64,000 nucleotides of DNA from Effrenium voratum (lineage: Eukaryota > Sar > Dinophyceae > Suessiales > Symbiodiniaceae), in contig CAUJNA010001502.1 of NCBI GenBank assembly GCA_963377175.1, positions 612,501 through 676,500 of the forward strand, read 5' to 3'. The notes beneath the pieces are model-generated. The model was not told the DNA's origin and did not search any database. It saw nothing but the letters and a program-made list of their open reading frames with translations. The translations under genes were made by a program, and so were the position numbers. This document shows, in pieces, positions 41,789 through 53,074 of the stretch. How positions within the stretch are numbered: the stretch's first letter is position 1; each line of letters starts with the position of its first letter.

Positions 41789-44700
41789 CTGTGCTCCCCG
41801 TTCCTCGGGCCGAAGCGTTCGGATGGAACGTGGCTTGGCGCCAAAAGGCAAAAACAAAAGACCAAGCGCCTCAACGAGTCGGTGTCTAAGTTTGAGAGAC
41901 ACAGAAATATTATCACTTTAAGTTTGAGAAACAAGAACTTAATTTATCACTTCATCTCACTTCCAATCGAGTGGATTGGCCAAAACAAGTCTGAACTTTT
42001 TGATTGCCGCCAAAATGGTCCAGGCCCAAACTGCTGAAGGTCCAGGAGCTCAGGAAGGAAGGGCCTCTCCGGCTGAAAAAACTTTGGGGTCTGGGCTGAA
42101 GGGGCAGGGGCTCTCCTGTGTGAGTCAGGTCAGGGAGCTCTCCATTGGAGGCATCAGGGTAGGGGCGACCCCTGGTGAGCAATCAGACTTGGCACAACCA
42201 ATAGGTAGAGAGATTTCAACCAGGAATTGGATCCGCCGCAATGGAAGGTCCACCAATTGTTACCCGCTATGCAGGCCACCACGCCGCCCCTTGGGAGTCA
42301 TAGCCTTGGGAATGACTGAAAACTTGGAGGCAACTTCATCTGCAAAAAAAATAAGTCCAAAATCGACACAAGAATTGGATCCCCGAGAAAAGGCCCTACA
42401 TCGTGAGCTCGTGTCAGTCCAGTCATGGAAAATGGCCCAGCCTTCGGTCCAGCAAAATCAGGGGGAAACCCCACCTGGAGGAGTCCCTAATCTGGGCTGT
42501 TCAAAATGGAGGGTTGGCCAATCCTGATCCATAATCCCTATAGAAAAGCCACTACAAAGGGGACCCCTTGACAGCCCAGCAAATGTTGAGAAATCTTGGC
42601 CTCTGAAATACGACATGATGATAGACACCCCACATTTAATGGGAACCTTGGGGTAAAAATGGGAGCCCAATTCCCAAAGATGTTCTTCAGGTTCTGGGGG
42701 GGCAGTAAGTTCGCCGAATACATGACATGCCCGCCCCCCCCCCCCAGCCCCTCCAATCCCCCAAAAATGCAAGCAAAGACAAATAATCAGATCAAACCAC
42801 CTCTAAACGGGGGGGGGGGGGGGAGACCTGAGGGGGGGCACCGTATGATGAGCCTTGGGGTCTGTTTTTGCAATCTCCTGCATTTGGCTGCAACACAAAT
42901 TCTACTCGCTTTGGAGGCACGCGAGGCAACTGAAACTCGGATCTGGGTCAAAATGACCCTTTTCCCGTGCTGCAAAATTGGTCCCTCCCTCTGAACACAG
43001 TCTCTCTTCGCAGGATCATTTTTCGCGACGGACCTTCAACTGGATCCGGGAAAAGCGACGTCACCCCTAGACGAGTCGAAACGTAAATGCGCCACAAACC
43101 TAACATTCTCACAAAGTGTTTCCGGCGAGATGAAATGTGCTGACTCACCCCAACAGTGGGAATTGCTCCCCATCGCGGACCGACGCGCGCGCGGACGTGC
43201 CCGTCACCGACCGCTCTGGCCGGGGGGCTCTTTCATGGTGAGGCTCAAGCTCTTCAGCGGGCCTCCGAACCTCGCTGCGAATCGCTTCGTTGCTTTCAGG
43301 TTTCCAAAACAGTTTGTGGGTTCCGCTGCAGAAGTGGCAAATAAGAGAGTTTTAACATGCTGGGCGAATTGCGCAATAACTTGCAAACTGAGAATGTGGA
43401 CTCAGGTAAGGAACCCTCATGGGTGAGCTCGCTTTTACCTCCAGGTGAGCTCAGTATGAGTTGTGGAAACTATTTTCCCAGCTGCAAACGGTGCCCCGAA
43501 AGGCAGAAAAGGGAACCATTCCTTGTTGAAAATAGAAGGAACCAGCCAAATTCCAAACAAGCATTTTTTTGGGTTGACCATTTTTCAGCGGGGAAACAAG
43601 CAAAAAGCGGAAAGACGGTGGATGCACAGAACAACCGGGTTTGCCCCTGAAGACTCCAAGGTGTAAGGTCAATGTTGACATTGGAATCATCCGGACCGCT
43701 TTAGTCAGGTAGGAAGCTCCGCCCATGGGCAGCGGCACTTTCCCGGCATTCCGACTGCAAAGATCTTTCCAGGGTCAACCCACCGGGCAAGAGGTCGCCC
43801 ATGTGACCCTTTTCAAAGAGTAGTTTGTTTTTGTTTCTTTTGTTGGTTTGGGGGTCCGAAGGAGGCCTCAGCAACTCCGAAGTTCTGGAACCGTTTGCGG
43901 ACTTGAGAATCCAAGCTGCTGCTGGAGCATGTCGAAGATGCTTGTTCCCGTCATGGAGCTTGGGATGCCGCTCAATTTCACCACCGCAGAGGGGCCCGCA
44001 GGCTCCAGAGACTGCGCCTCGAAACGAACCATACGCGTCATACGGGCCAACTGGGCACCCAACCTCCATGTCAAGGGGCTAATGGGCAGGAACGGCTGTG
44101 CTTCTGAAAGAAAAACGTGGCCCAACCTAATATTGTGCTTTGATCAGCCACATAAATTGTCCTGGGGTCGGAAGCTTGGCACTCCCCTGAAGACACCAAA
44201 AGAAGCAGCCACCCGCGGATACCCACAGGAATCATTGTCAAAACCTACTGCCAATTTTGAGTTGCTCAACTTCAACTACCTAGGTTTGATTGTGGCCGAC
44301 TTCTGTCTCCTCCAAGCTGACCAAAGCTTGCTTTCCGTTTGACACCCTTTAAAGTCGTCAAAGTAGGCGTTCCTTGACAAGTCACCGGCTTTGCCACCGG
44401 CAAAGCCGCTTTCTCCACTTTCCCATCCGCAGAGACAAGGTCCTGGCGAGTCAGCGTTCCTGAAGTGAAGCAGTTCTCAAACTGTTGAGTCGCGCTGGCC
44501 CCCTTAAATTCACTTCCGATCGAGCGGACTGACCACAAAAAGTAACCAAACTTGTTGTTTGCGACTAAAACTGTCCAAACCAAAAAAGATTAAGTCCATG
44601 AACTTAGGAGGTGAGTCAAAAAGGGAAACCAAAGGGGCTTGTTCAAACAATAGTTGTTGAACCATGCTCATAAAAGAAAGCCCATTGCCTTCTTTCCCTA

Positions 44701-47605
44701 GTTTGCCCCACGTTGTCCAACTCGAGGCAACCCATTTGAGAGCAACCCACGTTCACAAAGGAGAGCAACCCATTTGAAGAGGATCTTCGCTTTGGGGGAA
44801 CCAGGTTGATTCATCCAGGGTCTGCATACACCTTTTCCTGACAAATAACAGCCTACAAGATGTTACAAAACCACTCTCTCAAGAAGGGCCCCCCCCGTCT
44901 GCCTTGAAGATTTGCCTGATCATGAGGGCGTTTGGTTTACATGTACCCAACCCATTCTAATCACAAAGGCGCACAAGCAAACGATTCCCCATCAATTGGG
45001 CGAATTCATATTTCTCAGTTGCCCAAAGTACCTACAATCACTACAGAAGTCAACCTTTTGGAACCTTGAGAAAAAATGGTTACCAACGTCTGGCAACAAA
45101 AAAGCTGAGGCGACAGCCGAGTCTTCAGCTTCACCCCAAACGCTCCGTGTCTCCGCGTCCTTCATGGCCACGGAGAGCAGCTTAGCGCGGTTCAGCGGCG
45201 GGCCCGTGAAGCCCGGCGGCCGCTTGATGCCCAGGACCTTGTTCCTCACGTCGGGCAACCCGGTCGGCCCCGGGCTTCAGAGGGATTCCAGGTGCCGGGT
45301 TCCAGGTTGGTCTTCTTGGACCAGAGCCCAATATACTTAGCCAAACATTGACGGGGAATCCTTTGCTTGTGTGCCTTGGTGATTAGAATGGGGTTGAGTA
45401 CATGTAAACCAAACGACCTCATGATCAGGTAAATATTGAAGGTTGGTTGCCTAAAATGGTCCACACCCCAAAAGTTTATTTAAGTCCAGGAGCTGAGCAA
45501 GTGAGGGAAGGGTGTCCGAAATCGGAAAACACTTGGGTGGCGCTGGTGATCAATCAAAGTGCGCAAGAGCCATCTATGTTCAAACTGACCTTAAAGGACA
45601 CCTAGGGTGCTTTCCCCCTTGATCAACAAGGGTTTCCTCGTGAACTTGGTGCCAAACAGGGGGCCTGGAAAAAAACTCGAACAACTCTGGGGTATTTAGC
45701 ACCCGGAAAGGTCATCTCAACAGTGGGTGTTGCTCAACACACGGAACCCCGAAAGTTGGTTATATTGTCCTTTTTGGCTTCCGAAGTGGTTTTGAAGGAA
45801 AGCCACTGTGCAGACCACTTGTTGGGGTGCGACACACCCGCAAGGCAGCACCAAACAATGTTAGTTTAGATTCTTATATTGCCGGCCGTAAACTGAGAGG
45901 ATATGTCCTGATTCTGTTCCATATGGGTGCTTCTCAGATTGGGGCCCCATTTTTGGAGGGCAAGTGGACGCCGAAAGGAGACCAACCACCTCAAACAGTT
46001 TGAGAAAACATACTCTCTCCTCCTGAGTAAATTTGCAAAAGTCTGAACTTTTACTTGCCACTATATAAAATTCTAGGGGTTGATTCCCCATTCTTTTCAA
46101 CCATCGTTCTTTTCTAAAAATCAGCTGTTTCCCCTGGGGTTCCGATGGTTTTCTGGAAAGAAGGATCCCTGAATGGGGGAGTGCCCCCTAGAAAAATGAT
46201 CTTCCCAACAAGTATAAAGTCCAGGAAGTCAGGGAGTGAAGGGCTCTCCATTGACAAATTCCGGGGTCTGGGGTGAAGGGGCTCTTTGTTGTAAGAATCA
46301 GTGAGCATGACCAACCAATCTGCAAACCCCCACTAAACTCAGAATTTTCCCATTTGTTTTTACAACTCCTATTCACAAACAGAGGTTGACTAATCCGGGA
46401 TCAACCTTATTTCGCCTATCCCTCCAAAAGTGAATCCCCACTAACTCCAAAAAAACACAAGCAACTATTAATTAACAGGCACGGGTCTGCGAAAAACGTT
46501 TTGGAGAAGACCCCAAGGTCCTCCAGTAGAGAGACTAGAATAAGGCTATCTTTTTTTCTGTAGTCTATTTTAGTAGGGGGTTCACCCTCCAACCCGCTCC
46601 AACCCAAAAAAGGGGTGAGTAAAAGGGCACCTAGCTGGGCGAACACAACAAACCCGAAGGGACCCCCCAACAGACCCGGCCCAATGGCCCGCCGGGCCCA
46701 AGGCGCTGGAAGTTGATGCCGTGCAGCGCCACCGCGATGGTGGCGCTGAGCGCCGTACCGAAGATCACCTCCGCGTGGCCGCCGGGGGAAATCTCCACGC
46801 TCTCCACCACCTGAGTGAAGCTCATGGCCGGGCCGGGGAAGCTCGGGGTACGCCACACATGTGTATATATATATATATATACATAATTCTACAGCTTTGT
46901 ATATGTGTATATCTCTCTGCGCAATACATCTATATATATACATATCCGCCGACATTGCTCGGCATGCGGACGCCTAAGAGAGGATATAGTAGTCTTCGGG
47001 GATCCGTTGTCGCAAAACAGGAGTCCCAGGCTCGATTCCCCCTGCCGGCTCTTTGCTGGTTTGGGGTTCCTGCCTCCTTTTGCCGAAAACCCGAAAAACT
47101 CTGTGCTTTTGGATGTCCTAATTGCGAAAACGCTGGAAAAACCGTGTTTGTTTGCGGGAAATATTGGGAAGCAAAGGGGAAATGCAAGGAAGTGCAAGGA
47201 AATGAGAGGAGGAAATAGGAAGCCGACATGATAGGAAAGCAGCGGGAAATGAAAGGGAAACAAAGGGGAACTGAAAGGGACATGCAAGGGACAGAAATGA
47301 AAACAAGGGGAGCGCAGGGGGAATGAAAGGGAAACAAAGCACAAGGAAACCAATCGGCACGACGGGAGATAGGGAAATGACTCGCAACGAAAGAACGGGA
47401 CATACATGGAAAACGAAGCGGACATACCGAGAAAATGTCAGGGACATGAAGGGGGAGTTGAGAGGCATGGAAGGGACATGACCAGGACATCATGGGAAAC
47501 GTGAAAAGGACATGAAGGGGAAATCAAGGGAAGAGAAAGCCAGTAGTGAGATGACAGTTCAGGGTCATGAAGGGGCAGTGCGCGGACGGGGGACGTGACG
47601 CTGCA

Positions 47606-47649
<44 letters not shown>

Positions 47650-47658
47650 GGAGAGAGA

Positions 47659-47690
<32 letters not shown>

Positions 47691-48781
47691 CAAAGACAGG
47701 GCCAGAGACAGAGAAACAGAGAAAGAGACAGACAGAGAGAGAAAGACAGAGAGAGAGAGAGAAAGAGAGACTGAGAAAGAGAGACAAAGAAAGACAGAGA
47801 CAGAGAGAAAGAGCGAGAAAGTGAGAGAGTAGAGAGGTTCGAATTAGGGTTCCTTTTTTCTGTAGAGGGGCGTGGACAGGAAGGAGGCAGGGAGACAGAA
47901 AGAGACAGAGAAACAGAGAGAGAGAGAGAGAGGGAGATTGAGGAGAGAGAGGCTTGGGGGGATGGGGAGGATGGGGCAGAGCGAGGGAGAGAGGACGACA
48001 GAACACACGAGGGAGACAAGGGAGAAGAAGGAGAAAAGGGAGAGGACAATGTCGGCGGACTGAGCCGGAGGCTCTAAAGTATATATGTAAGGCGTGTGTT
48101 TGTTGAAATGTAACATGTGGCTTTGGTCGGGTCATGTTGCATGTTTACTCCCCTGCTAAGGAAAACATGGAACCCAAAAAACCATCTCCTTCTGGAGGCC
48201 CCGGTGCCGTGGGAGCAGTCAACTTGCTGTGCTCCTGCCACCTACCAGACGCAGCGTCAAGTTCTTGCAAAAACCGAGTTGGCCATATGAGTTGGGAACT
48301 CCCAATCTCCAACATACATCGGGTCGATCGCATGAGGAACCACTCACTGAAGCTCCAGCGGCGAAATGGACCTCTAACATGGTCCACACCCAAAAAAGAC
48401 AAAAAGTCCAGGAACTCGGGGAGTACGGTGGGGCTTCTTTTGGCCGGACCTGGGCAGTGTCGCTGCCCTGCCAGTTGTGGCCCGTGGCGGTGAAAATGGC
48501 GCCGGCAAAAAAGTCCGAGAGGTCCTTGCCGATAGATGGCACCCACGTGTCCAAGGGCTGGGGTGGTTGTCTTTTGGGTGCAGGCAATCACGGTTTAGTT
48601 TGTCGATATGAACACACACACATATATATATATATATGTGAGTTAAGAAAGTAACTGTGCAAATGTGTCCTTTGTTGTGCAAAACAACAAGTTTAATGTT
48701 TGCCGTTGGACGCCCCAACAATGTTCAACAGGTAGGGTTGGGGGAGGCTGTCAGAGGCCACAATCTGGTCACACACGCATG

Positions 48782-48812
<31 letters not shown>

Positions 48813-51800
48813 GTATATATATATGTATATATATATATGTATATATATATGTATATATATATGTGTATATGTCGTAGTGCGCACATTTAAAAATGTAACC
48901 ACACAAATATACACACATATGTGTACATGCATAACTGTATATACCTGAACCCTCCAGGTGATAATTTCCAGCCGCTTGCTGAATAGGCAACATGTTGTGT
49001 CGTTTGCTCCAAAAAGAACCTTTTCCTTTTAACATTGCTGCTTCAAATCTTGCTAGAACGTGGTCGGCAAATGTCGCTTTTGGTCGGGGAATGTAGCCTC
49101 TGGGTCGGGCAATGTCGCCTGTTCGTCTTCTTCCTGGTTTCGCAAAACAGCAAAATTCGCAAAAATGCACTGAGGCGAATCAAATGTTGTTTGTACCAAA
49201 AGGAGCCTTTGGCCCAAACAGCACCACAATTCATACTTAGCAGGGCCCAGGTATGCGTTTATGGATGTATGTATTGGTGTGCATGTGTGTGTGTATATGG
49301 ATTCTTGTCTACATGTATGTCTGTATGTATATATGTATGTATGTACGTGCGTGCGTATGTATGTTTGTGTATATGTGGGTGTGTGCGTGTAGAGGTGTGT
49401 ATGCACGTATATATGAATATATGGTTCCCTGTACGTGTGTCTCGTGACTTTCGAGCTGAGCAGCAGGTGCTCACTTGCCTACTGGACCGGAAGACAATAT
49501 GTTAACCTTTGGGGACATGGATGTGTATTTGTTTACCTTTGTGTCACATATGTTTACCTTTGGGGCAATTTGTGTGTCTACCTGAACATGGACCAAATCC
49601 GGAAGGCCCGAAGGTCAAGAGGTCGATTCGCTTTGAGACCCTATACCAAACTGTATAAGTCATCCCTATGACACTTGCTACGCGACCAAGGCACGTAAAC
49701 AAAGGTTTGCTTCTTGGGGAGCCGATCAAACATGGCTGCCAAAGCTGGAGATGGCAAACTTTGAATTCCCCGAAAACTAGGTAGGTACGGGTCAATATTG
49801 AAAACCAAAGGACCCCTCATTTTGAGCAATGTTCCATTTACCAGGGTTCCATTTCGGGGTTTCCCTATTTTTCACCCACAGCCACAGAAAGTGATTCAGA
49901 GGCCACTGAGCAAGGCCCAGGAACCCTCGCGCAAGGGACCATGCGTCACCACCCAGTGAATTTCCCACTGGAGCTGGCTTTTGCTTTGCCGGGTTGTCAT
50001 GGGGGCCTCACCCGAAGGAAGGGCTAAACGCCAAACCTCCAAACTGCCGAGTCCTTGGAGTTGGCGCCGGCCACGTTGGAGAGCAGCACCTGGTGTTCGA
50101 GGAGGAAGCATGGACTCGGCATGGGACCTGGTGCAATGGACAGAAAACAATTGGGGGGCATCTAGTCTGACATGCACCTGCACAAAAAGGTCGACCCCAG
50201 ATTCTTAAACAAGGCGGAATAATAGAGAAGCGTTTCCCCCAAAGTGATGCTGCTCTCTTAGATGGGGGATGTTTCTTGTTTCCCCAAGAGGACATTGGAA
50301 CCTTTGTGAGTTTCATTCCCGTAGATTGGAGATTCTGAACCTCAACTTCCTGGCTCCATCATTGCCTTACCATCAAAGCAACCCCCAAGTGATGACTTCA
50401 ACGGAAGAAAGGCACCCCCAGCTCACTTGGATAACCCAAAGTCCAACGACCCCATGACCACCCCGCCGCGCCCGCGCCTTGCGTGGCAACAAGTCCTTGA
50501 AGCTCCCGGGCTCCTGGCAGCAGGCAGAAACAGCTGGTATCCAGGGGTTTTCCTACACGGGAAAACGCCTTCCTGGGGAATCACCCTATTCTAGGCTACT
50601 TCCAGAGAAACCCTCATTGGCTTTTTGTTCAGCTAGAGTCATGTTGGATCGTTTTCCTAGGGTGCAATCCCAGGGCGCAATAGACCATGGCCACCAGTTG
50701 TTTGGGACCAGTTTGGTCTACCTCCGAGAGGAGACCGGAATCAGATCTGCATGTTTTCCGGCCAGCTCTACGAGCACCCCGCCCCGGTCCACTTGCGATC
50801 CAATGTTCTAAGGCTCGAGTGGCAGAAATCGTTCCATCAGGTTTGGGGGGTTCGGGGTTTGAAGGTTGTGATGCCGATCCCCATTTTGACAAGGTACTGT
50901 GGGGCACGCTGCAGTTACACCATTTCTCTTGCAGGGATCCGGATGCATTATACACCTGAACATTGCCTTGTAAATGGTGGCTTCCCTTGATTTTGGTGGA
51001 AAAAGCCATGCTTCAAATGGTTGCAAAATGGAGATCTTTTAAGGAGCCCTGCCTACCCATCTGAAAGCGGAAGTTGTCTCAATCACCTGGTGAAGGCAAG
51101 CCTCAGGCCCCAAGTCATCCGGGCAATTAAGTTAGGAACTCCCGGTGTTCAAAGTTAAATGCAAGCAAAGTTTGGGTGTGTAGTATTTAATTGCCCCCCT
51201 TTTTCATTGCACCTTTGTTTCCCGGTGGCAGACTTTTTTGACACAAGGGGCGTTCCACCAACACTGGGCCCAAAAGTGATGTACAAATCACTCCGGATGG
51301 ATGTGTTGCTTTTTTGCGGCTAACGTTCTGAGGTTCAGGGGAAACCATGAGAAGGTCCGAGCGTTGCCATCAGCCATGCCCCTTCTCAGGGTTCCTGGCC
51401 GTGATTAAAAATTCGCAACCAAAAGGTCAACAGGTTGAATCGGTTTGGGCATGTGAGGAAAGGGAAACCGACATGAAAGAAAAAAACTGCGAGATGAGCT
51501 AGTTGTCACGCTCAGCCACCGGACCGTTTGGGTTGTAGTCTTTCGGGATGGTCTGCACTGCCAAGTTAAGTTGCTAGTGCCAAGGTTCTGATCTAGCTAT
51601 AAGCTCCAGGTAGGCAAAAAGGAAGGGCATGTGTTGGTCACTCCCCAAAAACGGAAAAAGGGCTTCAATGTCTTTGATCCCGGGCACGATGTGAGCCACT
51701 CCTCCGGCGCGTCTTCCTGGACGGCAGCTTTGCCTCTCACGGGCGAAAGGGGTGCGGCGTCTACTGGCTATCACATGGCCCCCAAAAGTGACCACAACAA

Positions 51801-52570
51801 ATCACTGACTGACATCCGATCGAGATGGGCGAAACACATGTCCAACTTCTGCGTTTGCCACCAACATGGTCTTCCCAAAAAGTATAGTCCCCAGAAGCTT
51901 GGGAAGTGAGACAAGCCATTTGATCGCGGTTGGGGTCCTGATGGAAGCCTATCTCAAAGGTCCAAGGGCAAACAAGACACAAAAGCACATGTTGAGAATG
52001 CAAAAACTCGTTCAAAAACCACACCACCCACAAGGCTTCAAGGCCAGTTCCTGATACAAACCCCCACTAACATGGAACCCGGCTGGAGTGGGGCGGGGGA
52101 GCAGGGATATAGCCTTGAACTCTAGTCGGAGGCCCTTGGACATCATCCACATATCACACATCCATGTAATTCCAACTATTTTGGAGACCGGTTCATTGAA
52201 GGACACCAAAGAAGTTTCTCAATCCACCCTCCATGAGCCTCTCTTGGGATCCGTGACGGCCATCCTCAGATGGCCCTCTCACGAAGCTTCGTGGCTTCGT
52301 GGCTTCCTGGCTTCGTGGCTTCGTGCGGGAGGAAAGTGCTTGGTTGACGTTGGAAGAGGGGCAAACAAATACAATTTTAGCAGTTAAGTGGGGGGTTCAA
52401 CCACTAAACCCCAACAAGCAATAATGTAAAATGTTTCCCAACAACAACCATGAAAGGCCCATCCGGTGGCCTGGAGCCGGCGCGCGCTCTCCACGCCGGC
52501 GCTTCTTCCAGGGCGCGGCCTCCCGTGACTCACGTCCGATCGAGCGGAGATCGTCCATTTTTTCCGGTTC
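41743..52570 (-). CDS. U2AF large subunit (U2AF65)-like splicing factor gene
   Basis: Eight or more exons give, in order, a basic exon (KKRRRGE), RRM1 (VLLSNVAGANSK | DLSDFFAGAIF... | VVESVEISPGGHAEVIFG...HGINFQ | NKVLGIKRPPGF) and the start of RRM2 (AVVKLSGIPSSMTG...MLQQ | FGGPLKSLSLTMKE | GAGTAEFQQHSAAVE). The block GINFQ..LGIKRPPGF parallels GIIFQGQSLKIRRPHDY of human U2AF2 RRM1, and FGGPLKSLSL parallels [10 protein letters not shown] of RRM2. U2AF2 binds polypyrimidine tracts and recruits U2 snRNP to 3' splice sites. The end of RRM2 and a C-terminal UHM were not found. A different two-RRM splicing factor is possible, but the RRM1 signature is specific. Confidence 0.8.
41957..42057. mobile_element. 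family D element
   Basis: TCACTTCCAATCGAGTGGAT ... GGCCAAAACAAGTC ... AAAATGGTCCAGG ... GTCCAGGAGCTCAGGAAGG. Confidence 0.6.
42492..42579. mobile_element. family C element, copy 2, right end shortened
   Basis: CTGGGCTGTTCAAAATGGAG start and the same inner sequence; ends at GACAGCCCA. Confidence 0.65.
43208..43270 (-). CDS. U2AF-like RRM2, beta 2
   Basis: 20 codons plus split ends: FGGPLKSLSLTMKEPPGQSG, matching [20 protein letters not shown] of U2AF2. The donor is CG|GTGACG, the acceptor GCGAG|GTTCGG. Phases agree with both neighbours. Confidence 0.8.
43917..44017 (-). CDS. U2AF-like RRM2, first strand and helix
   Basis: Encodes SLEPAGPSAVVKLSGIPSSM then TGTSIFDMLQQQ. VVKLSGIP is an RNP2 strand (U2AF2: KLFIGGLPNYL). 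The GC donor can fall after any of the tandem CAG codons (CA|GC), so small CAG length variants are possible. Confidence 0.78.
44511..44615. mobile_element. family D element
   Basis: CACTTCCGATCGAGCGGACT ... GACTAAAACTGTCC ... AAGTCCATGAACTTAGGAGG. Confidence 0.6.
44916..45003 (+). repeat. inverted repeat arm left of the U2AF exon
   Basis: Starts CCTGATCATGAGGGCGTTTG and includes CATTCTAATCACAAAGGCGC. About 88 bp, reverse complement of 45340-45430 with scattered mismatches. Confidence 0.8.
45135..45244 (-). CDS. U2AF-like RRM1 last strand and RRM linker
   Basis: Encodes NKVLGIKRPPGFTGPPLNRA then KLLSVAMKDAETRSVW. LGIKRPPGF equals LKIRRPHDY of U2AF2. The acceptor is GTGAG|GAACAA. The donor is TGGG|GTGAAG or AGC|GTTTGG (only the latter gives phase 0). 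A ~88 bp inverted repeat flanks this exon on both sides. Confidence 0.8.
45340..45430 (-). repeat. inverted repeat arm right of the U2AF exon
   Basis: Reads TTGGTGATTAGAATGGGG and ends CGACCTCATGATCAGG; partner of 44916-45003. The exon at 45135-45244 sits between the two arms. Confidence 0.8.
46517..46634. mobile_element. family A element, right end shortened
   Basis: GGTCCTCCAGTAGAGAG on the left; the right side stops at AAAAGGGCACCTAG without the full terminus. Confidence 0.65.
46707..46810 (-). CDS. U2AF-like RRM1, beta 2-3 and helix 2
   Basis: Encodes VVESVEISPGGHAEVIFGTA then LSATIAVALHGINFQ. HAEVIF is the RNP1 strand (U2AF2: NFAFLEF) and ALHGINFQ matches AFDGIIFQ. The donor is TTCCA|GCGCC (GC). 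A truncated family A element lies just downstream. Confidence 0.85.
47605..47835 (+). repeat. GA microsatellite with GACA variants
   Basis: Long (GA)n with CAGA interruptions. Confidence 0.95.
47828..47866. mobile_element. family A fragment inside a GA-rich tract
   Basis: AGTAGAGAGGTTCGAATTAG then TTCTGTAGAG, the left third of family A flanked by GA repeats on both sides. Confidence 0.55.
47880..48040 (+). repeat. GA/GGA-rich tract, continuation
   Basis: GAGGCAGGGAGACAGAAAG and (GA)n, separated from the previous tract by a family A fragment. Confidence 0.85.
48450..48524 (-). CDS. U2AF-like RRM1, helix 1 and loop
   Basis: 25 codons DLSDFFAGAIFTATGHNWQG then SDTAQ, parallel to [20 protein letters not shown] of U2AF2 RRM1, including its unusually long loop. 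The donor is CAG|GTCCGG. CAGGT occurs at both intron ends. Confidence 0.75.
48778..48868 (+). repeat. TA/TATG microsatellite
   Basis: (AT)n with regularly spaced GTATAT, giving TIYI-type pseudo-protein frames on both strands. Confidence 0.9.
49254..49440 (+). repeat. TGTA/TGTG microsatellite
   Basis: ATGTATGT and GTGTGTGT mixtures; frames across it are artefacts. Confidence 0.85.
50054..50089 (-). CDS. U2AF-like RRM1, first beta strand (RNP2)
   Basis: 12 codons VLLSNVAGANSK, the RNP2 strand and turn (U2AF2: LYVGNIPFGITE). It joins DLSDFF of the next exon. Both intron ends carry AAGGAC, so the intron starts with GA (AAG|GACTCG) if the repeat marks the junction; a GC donor three bases on would add one Ser. 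Confidence 0.6.
51688..51733 (-). CDS. possible small exon of the U2AF-like gene
   Basis: Frame reads GKAAVQEDAPEEWLTS between GAG|GC and TC|GTGCCC. GC-rich and acidic, but short, and other frames are open. Confidence 0.3.
51802..51910. mobile_element. family D element
   Basis: CTGACATCCGATCGAGATGG ... CCACCAACATGGTCTTCCC ... AAGCTTGGGAAGTGAG. Confidence 0.5.
52283..52325 (+). repeat. 9-bp tandem repeat (GGCTTCGTG)
   Basis: Five copies of about 9 bp, one with CCTG. Confidence 0.8.
52338..52452 (+). repeat. dispersed repeat pair, member 2
   Basis: TTGACGTTGGAAGAGGGGCA ... TTTTAGCAGTTAAGTG ... TTTCCCAACAACAACCA; same orientation as member 1, 30 kb away. Confidence 0.65.
52471..52570 (-). CDS. 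basic N-terminal exon of the U2AF-like gene (tentative)
   Basis: Encodes EPEKMDDLRSIGRESREAAP then WKKRRRGERAPAP. KKRRRGER is a nuclear-localisation-like cluster. The acceptor is TTCCAG|GAACCG; the donor is CCAG|GCCACC (GC). It could be the start (Met at codon 5) or an internal exon. Assigned by position only. Confidence 0.5.
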
Positions 52571-53074
52571 CTGGAAATACATACAAATATGTTCCGTAGT
52601 GATGGATTCCCTTCAAAGCCAAAAAAGGAAGAAAAACATATTCTTAAGCAAATGGAAGAGATTCGAACGCCCACAAATGTCCGGGGCGCTTTAGGTAATG
52701 GGTACGATTGGTGAAAACCTGGGCGTTCCAGCCAGCTGCAGGTCAGTCCATGCACCAAACAAACCAATGGAGAGGGGGAAGGCCCGAGGACTAAACCCCA
52801 GTTTGTTCATAGGGGGGTGTCCCTGGATACTGTGGGGGATCAGACCACTCTTGGATGGAAACCCGCCCGTATTAGTGAACAGGGATTTATCAACCCAGGG
52901 TCAACATTACTCAGAAGGTGAGCAGCAGTTGGATGAATCAAAAGGAAGACTTGGTGGCACTGAAGAATTTGGCAATGGAAGAGGATGGAAGAGGAACCAG
53001 CCCCTCTCACTTCCGAACGAGATTGGCCAAGAACTAACTGCTTGTTGCCACTACTGCAGACGCGTCTTTTTGGG

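Noticed and set aside
47000..47050. Sequence resembling a tRNA T-arm (CAGGCTCGATTCCCCCTG).
   Set aside because: No matching D-arm, anticodon stem or acceptor stem at tRNA spacing.
47438..48135. Two 203-codon minus frames rich in Ser/Leu.
   Set aside because: Produced by GA microsatellites.
50740..50850. Plus-strand frame MFSGQLYEHPAPVHLRSNVL and minus-strand alternative GVLVELAGKHADLIPV.
   Set aside because: Both strands look equally plausible and neither joins a neighbour in phase, so no exon is called.
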